From JBLMZI01 sp050258755 (lineage in GTDB: Bacteria > Bacillota > Syntrophomonadia > Syntrophomonadales > DTU052): DNA of 64,000 nucleotides. The first letter of the stretch is position 1. Every line of letters starts with the position of its first letter. Both the position numbers and the translations under genes were made by a program. Location of the stretch: positions 248,001-312,000 of the forward strand of contig JBLMZI010000006.1 of NCBI GenBank assembly GCA_050258755.1. Reading direction: 5' to 3'. Shown piece by piece: positions 26,747 to 33,245 of this stretch. The notes under the pieces were generated by a model. It made no database searches, was not told where the DNA came from, and saw only the letters and a program-made list of their open reading frames with translations.

Positions 26747-27781
26747 GTGTGGAAACAGATGGTAATCTGGCAGGTTAAAAATGCCTTGCGCCTGAGCCTT
26801 CTCAGTGCGTTGGCTTGCATTGCGCTTTTCGCACTCATCAGTTTTTACGCCGATATGCCGCGGGAGCTCCTGGCCCGCGCTCTTTCCGCAGCCGTTATTT
26901 TCACGTTTTTCATCCCGCTTAGCTACTATCTCGCTGTCGATGTCCTGTTCTTTCAGGCCCGCCGGTTCCCGGCGCTGCTCAACGCATGCGCCTTTTTCCT
27001 ACTGATGGCGGCGGTTAACCTACTGGTTTGCTTCGTCATCGGCCGGCTGCTCTTTCCAGAGATGCTGAAAGATCCCCTTACCATCAACGTCACTCTGGCC
27101 ATGTGCCTGAGTTTAGGCATGATCATGACCTTCTCCTATACCCTGCGGCACCTGGTCGGACGCCACCGGTTCGAGGACATCTTTATCGGCCGTTACCGGA
27201 CCCCGAGCAAATACCCGATTATGTGCTGTGTCGTCCACCTGACCGACGCACCCGCCTGGGCCGAGGAGCTCCCGCCCAAACGGTTCTTTTCCTTACTGAA
27301 CCGTTTCTTCGGCATCGTGGAAACCTGTGCCCGAATGCACGACGGCCAGATTCACGCGTACCTGGAAGACAACATTATCGTGATCTGGCCGGAATCGGCC
27401 GACGGCACGCAAAAGAGCTTTCGTTTCATGGCCGACCTGCTCCACGGATTCACGCTGAGCCAGGCCCGGTTCACCGCCCGTTTCGGCAAACCGATCGAAT
27501 ACACCGCCGGTTTTCACGCCGGAACCGTCCTGGCTGGCGAGGTCGGCAACGAACGACGGGAAATCAGTTTTTGGGGTGATGTTATCCATATCGCCAATCG
27601 GCTCCAGAAAGCCTGTAAACTGAGCGGCAACCACCTGCTGATCTCTTCCGAGGCGTTTCATGTGCTGGCCGCCTGCCACATCGCCACCCCGGATCAGGTC
27701 ATCTTTGAACGCCTCGACGGCGTGATCTTGGATGACCAACACCGCCCCATCGATCTCATCAAACCGGATTTCAAAGATTGA
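26747..27781 (+). CDS. Membrane-anchored class III nucleotide cyclase homologue, degenerate active site
   Basis: 344 residues from a GTG start. Four hydrophobic helices (about 15-135) precede a class III adenylate/guanylate cyclase fold (about 155-330), recognisable from VVHLTDAP, AYLEDNIIVIW, YTAGFHAGTVLAGEVGN and ISFWGDVIHIANRLQ. The first metal-binding aspartate of the FxDI motif is H164, while the second (in LED) is kept; the conserved transition-state asparagine in VNxAxRL also appears to be histidine. Reduced or absent cyclase activity, or a regulatory role, is therefore likely. It lies just upstream of tRNA-Leu. An MscS channel with a cyclic-nucleotide domain is encoded about 19 kb away. 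Confidence 0.78.
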   Translation: MWKQMVIWQVKNALRLSLLSALACIALFALISFYADMPRELLARALSAAVIFTFFIPLSYYLAVDVLFFQARRFPALLNACAFFLLMAAVNLLVCFVIGRLLFPEMLKDPLTINVTLAMCLSLGMIMTFSYTLRHLVGRHRFEDIFIGRYRTPSKYPIMCCVVHLTDAPAWAEELPPKRFFSLLNRFFGIVETCARMHDGQIHAYLEDNIIVIWPESADGTQKSFRFMADLLHGFTLSQARFTARFGKPIEYTAGFHAGTVLAGEVGNERREISFWGDVIHIANRLQKACKLSGNHLLISSEAFHVLAACHIATPDQVIFERLDGVILDDQHRPIDLIKPDFKD

Positions 27782-27838
27782 TTCGGCTTGCGTCCGGCAC
27801 CCCAATTGGCCTCTCCGCATCCCATATTTCAGGCATGG

Positions 27839-27867
27839 TTGACGCAGCCGTGTCCGGTGATTATAAT
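27839..27867 (+). promoter_or_regulatory. Promoter of tRNA-Leu
   Basis: TTGACG (27839-27844), 17-base spacer, TATAAT (27862-27867): nearly perfect sigma-A promoter about 30 bases before the tRNA. Confidence 0.85.
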
Positions 27868-27896
27868 AGTATTTGCGGCCAAAACCGCATCCTTGT

Positions 27897-27979
27897 GTCG
27901 GAGTGGTGGAATAGGCAGACACGTACGTTTGAGGGGCGTATGGGCGACCGTGCGGGTTCAAGTCCCGCCTCCGACACCA
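27897..27979 (+). tRNA. tRNA-Leu (anticodon GAG)
   Basis: The acceptor stem GTCGGAG pairs with CTCCGAC, discriminator A at 27976 and CCA is encoded (27977-27979). The D-arm reads GGTGGAATAGGCAGACAC. The anticodon stem TACGT/GCGTA holds loop TTGAGGG, so the anticodon is GAG (codons CUC/CUU). A long variable arm (TGGGCGACCGT), typical of class II tRNA-Leu, precedes the T-arm GCGGGTTCAAGTCCCGC. It has its own promoter and is followed at once by a terminator. Confidence 0.95.
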
Positions 27980-27988
27980 TGAAAGTAA

Positions 27989-28016
27989 AACCTCCGGATT
28001 CTCCGGAGGTTTTTTA
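27989..28016 (+). terminator. Terminator after tRNA-Leu
   Basis: Stem CCTCCGGA/TCCGGAGG (27991-27998 and 28002-28009) followed by TTTTTT. A closely similar terminator recurs at 29001, 33170 and 49147. Confidence 0.88.
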
Positions 28017-28162
28017 TTGTCTTTGCCTGAAGGAAGCAAAAAGAACGTCCCATGCTTCCTTTGTAAAGAATGTGCGCGAAATGTCGATACAACGTTGCTA
28101 TGGTTTAAATACTAAAAGAAAAAGCACGTCAAAAGCTGTCGTGAACGAGGTGATTTTTGCCC

Positions 28163-28729
28163 CTATAATCGGTGACCTGATAATTTATTTAACGTATCAC
28201 GCCTAACATGTTGTCTGATCTTTTCCAGTACTTTAATGCCTGTAGTTTCTTCGAAACCATATGTTAAATTTAACTCCAATTCTATTGGTATCCACGTCTC
28301 AAGTGGAGCTTCATTATGCTGAATCACTGCTTCCAATTTATCAAGCGCGTTTAATAGTTTAGATTCCTTGGTCTTTTTTTCGTCCATCTCAATGAATAAC
28401 TCTTCAAGCTCCATCCTCAAGCTGCTATCCAACATCCCAAGTATTTGATTGATTCCATACTTTTCATTTTTCTCGTCCATTTCATTTTTATTAAACGATG
28501 GGATATCCCCTGTGATCGCTTCACCCAAATCATGTATTAGACCCATTTTTATAACTTTGTCCATATCGTAATCGGGCAATTCGTGTTTTAATAACAACGC
28601 AAAAAAGCAGAGCCGCCAGGAGTGTTCCGCTACACTTTCTTGTCTCTTTGTTGACGTCCATGAATGCCGAACTTCACATTTCAGCTGTTCTACAGTGTTT
28701 AAGACTTTGATCAGATCTTTGGACTTCAT
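28163..28729 (-). CDS. HD-domain phosphohydrolase, YfbR/HDDC2-like
   Basis: 188 residues with the 5'-deoxynucleotidase-like HD pattern: RQESVAEHSWRLCFFALLL (first His), MGLIHDLGEAITGDIP (HD pair) and LNALDKLEAVIQHNE (last Asp). Proteins of this family remove phosphate from deoxynucleoside monophosphates. The gene is visibly more AT-rich and lysine-rich than its neighbours, which with its position between tRNA-Leu and an imperfect copy of the tRNA end suggests horizontal transfer. AGGGGTA just upstream of the ATG serves as ribosome binding site. The substrate is unproven. Confidence 0.8.
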   Translation of the reverse strand: MKSKDLIKVLNTVEQLKCEVRHSWTSTKRQESVAEHSWRLCFFALLLKHELPDYDMDKVIKMGLIHDLGEAITGDIPSFNKNEMDEKNEKYGINQILGMLDSSLRMELEELFIEMDEKKTKESKLLNALDKLEAVIQHNEAPLETWIPIELELNLTYGFEETTGIKVLEKIRQHVRRDTLNKLSGHRL

Positions 28730-28975
28730 ATCTTACCCCTAAAATAGTTGAAATTGCCCATTATGGCGAGAGTAATCACCCATCCTAATACGTGAACCAC
28801 TTTATTTGTCCGATGTGAATAAAGTATTAAAGACAAGAGAAATAGCAAGTGGAGCATCTTGTTTTCCCATGGTCTAGAACTCCTGCTTCATCGTCTTCCC
28901 AACCTTACTTTTACTGGGAAATGTTATATCGAAAATGTTACCACATCGCCCTGAGTGCATACTATGTGTGTAGCA
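28730..28975. other. AT-rich non-coding segment inside the island
   Basis: No gene, RNA or repeat was recognised here. The base composition is clearly lower in GC than the flanking core genes. It ends at the imperfect copy of the tRNA-Leu 3' region. Confidence 0.4.
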
Positions 28976-29027
28976 CCTCCGACTCCATTTGAAAGCAAAA
29001 CCTCCGGATCGTCCGGAGGTTTTTTTG
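28976..29027 (+). repeat. Imperfect copy of the tRNA-Leu 3' end plus terminator
   Basis: The sequence from CCTCCGAC through the CCTCCGGA hairpin and T-run matches 27968-28016 (tRNA 3' end, spacer GAAAGxAAAA and terminator) with only a few substitutions and a two-base insertion. The upstream tRNA body is absent. It can be read as an old attachment-site duplication left by integration at the tRNA, or as a duplicated terminator. It still forms a good hairpin (29001-29019) with a T7 run. Confidence 0.65.
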
Positions 29028-29073
29028 TTTCAACTCTTTAACCTAGCAAAGCTGTTTCAGCATGGATCGAATA

Positions 29074-29400
29074 TTACATATTACTCATTCTTTTCTCGAA
29101 GTAAGTCCGATAATCATCTTCATTCGGCAGATTGAAGATGATAAATCCGATTACTGCTGCCTTTAGACTCGTTAAACTCTCATAATTCACCTTTAATCCA
29201 GTACCAGCTTCTCCGTTTTTTGCATAGAATACCGGATTTGTTTTAAAGGTCCACTCGGCGATATGATAGCCCAGTTTAAGTACTTCAGATTTATAAAACG
29301 TCATGTCTTCAAATACATTGTATCGGGTATTTCCAGTCATTCGCCTTTCATCCCTTTCATTCATTGCATCACTGTGTTCTGGGCTTTTGCTTTGTTTCAT
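29074..29400 (-). CDS. Hypothetical small protein in the AT-rich island
   Basis: 108 residues, not recognised. The core (NVFEDMTFYKSEVLKLGYHIAEWTF ... FEKRMSNM) is soluble and mixed in charge, with no signal peptide, helix-turn-helix or cysteine motif. The start is uncertain: 29400 gives the longest form, while AAAGG before the ATG at 29340 would give 88 residues. It follows, on the same strand, a small helix-turn-helix protein, so it may belong to that regulatory unit. Codon use is AT-rich like the rest of the island. Confidence 0.5.
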   Translation of the reverse strand: MKQSKSPEHSDAMNERDERRMTGNTRYNVFEDMTFYKSEVLKLGYHIAEWTFKTNPVFYAKNGEAGTGLKVNYESLTSLKAAVIGFIIFNLPNEDDYRTYFEKRMSNM

Positions 29401-29431
29401 GGAGACTCTAAAAATGTTGTTCCGGTTGGAC

Positions 29432-29677
29432 TCAAAGCATGATCGTCATTTTTTTGACGTTATGCTTCAAAAAAATATAGTCGCGAAAATTAAGTCCTTC
29501 GCAATCACAGTAATTAATCAATGCCCCAAAAAACGAGGATCCCGCACCTTTCCCGTTCTGATTGAGGATTAATGAAACTTGTGAGCGATTAATACATAAC
29601 TCAGCTGCAAATTTGGCCTTGTTTCCATTAAACCGTTCCTCAATCAATTGGTTTAGCGCTACGATGTTAGGTCTCAC
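29432..29677 (-). CDS. Small helix-turn-helix (XRE-like) regulator
   Basis: 81 residues from a GTG at 29677, chosen because GGGAGGTG lies six bases upstream; ATGs further 5' lie before or over that site. The central part NKAKFAAELCINRSQVSLILNQNGKGAG is a typical XRE-type helix-turn-helix. It is transcribed divergently from a second XRE-type gene at 29826, with two similar GTCAAcAT(g)T(t) sequences in between, an arrangement like a phage or mobile-element repressor switch. Confidence 0.7.
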   Translation of the reverse strand: MRPNIVALNQLIEERFNGNKAKFAAELCINRSQVSLILNQNGKGAGSSFFGALINYCDCEGLNFRDYIFLKHNVKKMTIML

Positions 29678-29693
29678 GGAATTCACCTCCCTC

Positions 29694-29756
29694 GTCAACA
29701 TGTCCACTTCTAACAACAGGTTACCTTGGAGATAATTGGGTGTCAATATGTTGACG
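29694..29756. promoter_or_regulatory. Candidate operators and leftward promoter between the two XRE genes
   Basis: GTCAATATGTTGAC (29742-29755) is a near-perfect palindrome, and a half-similar GTCAACATGTCC occurs at 29695-29706. The minus-strand TTGACA (29746-29741) with TAACCT 17 bases on could be the promoter of the leftward gene. The sites are well placed for repression by one of the two flanking regulators (inference). Confidence 0.5.
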
Positions 29757-29777
29757 CAAACTTTGTAACGTCATTTG

Positions 29778-29805
29778 TTGAAAATATTTACGCATCGGTT
29801 AATAT
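29778..29805 (+). promoter_or_regulatory. Promoter of the rightward XRE gene
   Basis: TTGAAA (29778-29783), 16-base spacer, TAATAT (29800-29805); the ribosome binding site GGGGGGTG and GTG start follow at 29813 and 29826. Confidence 0.6.
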
Positions 29806-29825
29806 CATAAACAGGGGGGTGTAAC

Positions 29826-30239
29826 GTGTTTAACGCCGCTGAATTCCGCCAGTTATTACTTTCTGCTCGTGCAAACCGGACAAACGAGGAATATGCCTAC
29901 GCGTCTGGTGTCAGTAGGGCTTATATTTCGGCCTATTTAAATTTAAAGAGACCCGAGCCACCCAGTCCAGACATTCTTAAAAAGCTTGCTGACGCAGCCG
30001 AAAATGATATTTCGTACATTGACCTAATGATTGCTGCCGGCCACCTGAACGCTTCGGTTGAACATGACGACCCACAGGTCTCGGATGTTGATCGGCTTTT
30101 TGAAATCCCCGAAATCAGAATGCTCGCGCGCAAGTCTCAGAACCTCCCCCCAAAAAAGCTCGAGCTTCTGATTCAGTTAGCTGAATCCATGGCCGAAGAA
30201 ACTAGAAACGATGTAAAGAATCGTACACCCAAGAAATAA
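29826..30239 (+). CDS. XRE-family transcriptional regulator
   Basis: 137 residues from a GTG with GGGGGGTG upstream. The N-terminal ~65 residues form a helix-turn-helix (ANRTNEEYAYASGVSRAYISAYLN ... ILKKLADAAE); the C-terminus (about 95-137) is charged and probably helical. It resembles repressors that accompany ImmA-type peptidases or integrative elements, but no such partner is present. It lies at the right end of the AT-rich island and is divergent from the smaller regulator. Confidence 0.78.
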   Translation: MFNAAEFRQLLLSARANRTNEEYAYASGVSRAYISAYLNLKRPEPPSPDILKKLADAAENDISYIDLMIAAGHLNASVEHDDPQVSDVDRLFEIPEIRMLARKSQNLPPKKLELLIQLAESMAEETRNDVKNRTPKK

Positions 30240-30333
30240 GAACTTGCATGTCACCGGTTCGTGGCATTTACGTCAATTTGGCTGGTAACGGATGTCTTCA
30301 TGGTGCTGAAATAGCTTGGCACTTTTTGAACCG

Positions 30334-31086
30334 TTAGCGGTCACTCCGTGTTTCTACTGCCCGAATCCATTCGGAATATGGCTTGTGAAAGTCTGCTTCT
30401 TCATCCGGGATGACGATTTCACCCGGGCTGCTTTGGCGAAACATCATCCAAAGCCAGTAAACCATGGGATATTGCCTTTCGATGACCGGCTCTCCCTGAA
30501 TGATTGGATTCACCAGCAGGAAAAGCTGGTCAAAAAACGCGGTGGTATCTGGCCCCCAGGTTATTTGGCTTGACGGTCCAATCACAGAACAGGCGATTTG
30601 GTCACTATTCGTTGTCTTAGAACTGCCAAAACATCGGCAAATCAAGGTCCTCGCCTGGTAAACCCGGCACGCCATTTTGTCCGGATGCAGCAACGGACAG
30701 GGATAACCGTGGATATCCGGCATATCATAGTCTTTTTGCAATGATTCCAAATCGCGGCCGCCGGGCTGTTCAAGGACAGCGGCATAGACCGGGTGCTCCT
30801 TGCGGATCAATTCATATTGCTCGGTGACCCGCTCCCGCAGATCCTCCAGTTCTTCTTTTGGCCACTGGCGCAAGGCCTGACAAATGATCTCAAATTCGAT
30901 TTTGTTGACCCAGAACAACAGTCCGCAGCATTCGGAACAGCCTGGCTGGCACGGGCACACGGCGGGACCGGCCGATTGATGGTTTTGAATCAGCGCGTCC
31001 GCCTGGTGCTGAATTCGAATCGTCCTGCTAGCGAGGCTCTTGCTGTTCATTGAAGGGGTGCTTTTTTTCAGCATGCGATCAGTCAT
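30334..31086 (-). CDS. YkgJ-family cysteine-cluster protein
   Basis: About 250 residues. Cysteine clusters AVCPCQPGCSECC near the N-terminus, YPCPLL, and ACRVYQARTLICRCFG in the middle are the pattern of the YkgJ (CxxCxxCC) family, thought to bind zinc or an iron-sulfur cluster. The start is uncertain: ATG at 31086 (AAAGGATA directly before it) or at 31074; the frame open to 31200 has no ribosome binding site. Function is unknown. It is divergent from a 44-codon gene. Confidence 0.72.
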   Translation of the reverse strand: MTDRMLKKSTPSMNSKSLASRTIRIQHQADALIQNHQSAGPAVCPCQPGCSECCGLLFWVNKIEFEIICQALRQWPKEELEDLRERVTEQYELIRKEHPVYAAVLEQPGGRDLESLQKDYDMPDIHGYPCPLLHPDKMACRVYQARTLICRCFGSSKTTNSDQIACSVIGPSSQITWGPDTTAFFDQLFLLVNPIIQGEPVIERQYPMVYWLWMMFRQSSPGEIVIPDEEADFHKPYSEWIRAVETRSDR

Positions 31087-31140
31087 TATCCTTTCATAAT
31101 CAAAACCCTGAAACGGCAGACTAAGCACGAGGTGATATCG

Positions 31141-31275
31141 ATGCCAAAAGACAGTCAGCCGGATAATAAAAAAGCTAGAGTAGAAAAGGCCCACGGACAA
31201 ACGCCCTTAACTAGAGAAAACCAAAATCAAAACAAAAATGCAAAGAAAAAGTCCATTAAACCCAACGATGTTTAG
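31141..31275 (+). CDS. Small basic protein, 44 residues, unknown
   Basis: An ATG at 31141 with GAGGTGAT six bases upstream opens a 44-codon frame ending in TAG at 31275 and followed directly by a terminator. The product is very hydrophilic and rich in Lys, Asn and Gln (MPKDSQPDNKKARVEKAHGQ... ending KKKSIKPNDV). It recalls small spore-associated proteins of Firmicutes, but I cannot name a family. The complete set of ribosome binding site, frame and terminator makes it a believable gene. Confidence 0.6.
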   Translation: MPKDSQPDNKKARVEKAHGQTPLTRENQNQNKNAKKKSIKPNDV

Positions 31276-31289
31276 ATGCGGGTGGCGTA

Positions 31290-31318
31290 AAACCACCGGA
31301 ATTCCGGTGGTTTTTGCA
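31290..31318 (+). terminator. Terminator after the 44-residue gene
   Basis: ACCACCGG (31292-31299), AATT, CCGGTGGT (31304-31311), then TTTTT. Confidence 0.8.
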
Positions 31319-31346
31319 TTTCTTGCGCGTGCGGTTCAGAGCGGGC

Positions 31347-31374
31347 TTGCATACATAGAAGATCTATGTATAAT
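31347..31374 (+). promoter_or_regulatory. Promoter with embedded PadR-type operator
   Basis: TTGCAT (31347-31352), 16-base spacer, TATAAT (31369-31374). Between and overlapping these boxes lies the perfect inverted repeat ATACATAG-5-CTATGTAT (31351-31371). PadR regulators typically bind ATGT/ACAT-containing palindromes over their own promoter, so autorepression by the next gene is likely. Confidence 0.75.
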
Positions 31375-31404
31375 AAAAATATACCCTAACAGTTCTAGGT
31401 ATGA

Positions 31405-31755
31405 GTGAGTGACGTCATGAATGTTTCCAAGGACTTGACCGCCGCCTCGGCGACCCCGCTGATTCTGGGTATTCTGGTCGAAGCGGACAGCTACGGTTAC
31501 TCGATCATCAAACGGGTCAAAGAGTTATCCGGCAATGAACTTGTTTGGACGGAAGGCATGTTATATCCGGTACTGCACCGTCTCGAACAGCAGCAGCTGA
31601 TCACTTCGTACTGGAAAAACTCAGAAAACGGCCGTCAGCGAAAGTATTACACCATTAATGAGGCCGGGCTGCGGGAGTTGGAAACACTAAAGCAGCAATG
31701 GCAGATGATTCACTCTGCCCTCTCCCAAACCTGGGCACCTACGAATCAGGAGTAA
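31405..31755 (+). CDS. PadR-family transcriptional regulator
   Basis: 116 residues from GTG 31405 (ATG 31417 is also possible). Winged-helix PadR pattern: TPLILGILVEADSYGYSIIKRVKELSG, WTEGMLYPVLHRLEQQQLITSYW, NGRQRKYYTINEAG. It lies 12 bases before a membrane protein gene in a PadR/permease-prefix pair common in Bacillota. It probably represses its own operon through the palindrome at 31351-31371 and is released by a drug-like or envelope signal (inference). Confidence 0.9.
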   Translation: MSDVMNVSKDLTAASATPLILGILVEADSYGYSIIKRVKELSGNELVWTEGMLYPVLHRLEQQQLITSYWKNSENGRQRKYYTINEAGLRELETLKQQWQMIHSALSQTWAPTNQE

Positions 31756-31767
31756 GGAGTTTTCGCC

Positions 31768-33123
31768 ATGTTTGATTTAGAGGTAAATATCCGATCCTGG
31801 AGCGATCACCTGCGCGCCCGTGGAAACCTGACCGAACCGGATATTGTTGAACTGGAAAATCACCTGCGGGACGAGATTGAGGATCTGACCGCCGCCGGAC
31901 TGGCCCCTGACGAAGCCTTTTTGATCAGCGTGAAACGCCTGGGCAATGTCAATGCCATCTCCCAGGAGTATTCGAAGGTCAACGCGGAAAATCTTTGGAA
32001 GCATCTGCTGTTTGACGCCGTTGATCCGGTCACCGGCACGGAAAACCGGCGCAATATTGGCCTGGTCATTCTGTTTTCCCTCCTGGCTGGTACGCTGGCC
32101 CAAATCCCGAAGCTGTTCGGGATCAGCATGGATAATCCGGGGACGGATTTCATTTATTTCCGGAACCTGAGCCTGTTCATTTTACCCCTGGTTGCCCTTT
32201 TCTTTGCGATTAAGCACAAGCTGCCCCGGAAAATGACCGCAGCGATTCTGCTTGTTTTCGGCTTGACCGCAGTCGTGATCAACCTGTATCCATCGGTTTC
32301 GCCGCATAACACGGGCGCATTGACCGGCTTTCATCTTCCGCTCTTCCTATGGCTCTTGACGGGCGTGGCTTATCTTGGCGCGGAATGGCAGGTCAGCCGA
32401 AGACGAATGGATTTCATTCGGTTCACCGGCGAGGCGTTTATCTACGGGGTTTTGGTCTTTGCCGGCGTTATGGTTTTACTGGGTTTCACCAACGCAATCT
32501 TCAGCGCAATACAAATCGACCTCAGCCATCTCATGGAGGAATACCTGGTGATCTACGGCGGTTGTACCGCTGTAATGATTACCATGTACCTGGTGGAAGC
32601 CAAGAAAAGCATCGTGGAGAATTTCGCGCCGATTCTCGCCAAGATATTTAGCCCCCTATTCCTGATTGTGATGGCCGTTTTCCTGGCGGTTATGGTGATA
32701 ACGGGCAAGAGCCCGTTTCTGGAAAGAGATTTTCTGATCGCGTTCGATTTTATGCTGGTATTGGTGCTTGGCCTGGTGTTGTACGTGATTTCTGCCAGAG
32801 GGACGCATGATCAGGCGAATCTTTTCGATTACATGAATGTCGCCCTGATTGTCCTCGCCTTGGTGATCGACGGCGTGGCACTGTCTGCGATTCTATTCCG
32901 GTTATCAGCCTTCGGTGTCAGCCCAAACCGGATCGCCGCACTGGGTGAAAACCTGGTCCTGTTGGTCAACCTTGGCGGACTTGCCTGGCTCTATGTGCGG
33001 TACCTCACCCAAAAAATTGAATTCGAACACGTCGAGATATGGCAAACCGCTTACCTGAATGTCTACGCGGTTTGGATGGCGATTGTCGCCTTCGGCTTTC
33101 CAATTATCTTTGGTTTCCGCTAG
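31768..33123 (+). CDS. Permease-prefix-domain membrane protein, PadR partner
   Basis: 451 residues. The N-terminal ~75 residues (LRARGNLTEPDIVELENHLRDEI ... SVKRLGNVNAISQEY) form the 'permease prefix' helical domain. About ten hydrophobic helices follow (about 95-445) without any ABC or transporter signature I recognise. TAAGGAG lies upstream of the ATG. Co-transcription with the PadR gene suggests a role in the response to membrane-active compounds, but the substrate is unknown. Confidence 0.8.
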   Translation: MFDLEVNIRSWSDHLRARGNLTEPDIVELENHLRDEIEDLTAAGLAPDEAFLISVKRLGNVNAISQEYSKVNAENLWKHLLFDAVDPVTGTENRRNIGLVILFSLLAGTLAQIPKLFGISMDNPGTDFIYFRNLSLFILPLVALFFAIKHKLPRKMTAAILLVFGLTAVVINLYPSVSPHNTGALTGFHLPLFLWLLTGVAYLGAEWQVSRRRMDFIRFTGEAFIYGVLVFAGVMVLLGFTNAIFSAIQIDLSHLMEEYLVIYGGCTAVMITMYLVEAKKSIVENFAPILAKIFSPLFLIVMAVFLAVMVITGKSPFLERDFLIAFDFMLVLVLGLVLYVISARGTHDQANLFDYMNVALIVLALVIDGVALSAILFRLSAFGVSPNRIAALGENLVLLVNLGGLAWLYVRYLTQKIEFEHVEIWQTAYLNVYAVWMAIVAFGFPIIFGFR

Positions 33124-33167
33124 GGAGACGCCAAGGGACGATCGCCATTATCGCAAATAAAAAACGA

Positions 33168-33196
33168 AAGACCTCCGGATTTTCCGGAGGTCTTTG
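33168..33196. terminator. Bidirectional terminator between the PadR operon and the NuoEF-type operon
   Basis: GACCTCCGG/CCGGAGGTC stem (33170-33178 and 33184-33192) with TTTT loop side and T/A runs on both flanks. The leftward operon ends at 33246. Confidence 0.75.
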
Positions 33197-33245
33197 CATC
33201 ATTAAAACGCAGTATCCTTCAGCCTGATACGCATACTGTATCACG

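Noticed and set aside
27293..28039. 248-codon minus-strand open frame over the cyclase end and tRNA-Leu
   Set aside because: It overlaps the cyclase coding region, the tRNA and its terminator, so it cannot be a normal gene.
28976..29027. Second tRNA gene
   Set aside because: Only the acceptor 3' strand and downstream terminator resemble tRNA-Leu; D-arm, anticodon arm and T-arm are absent.
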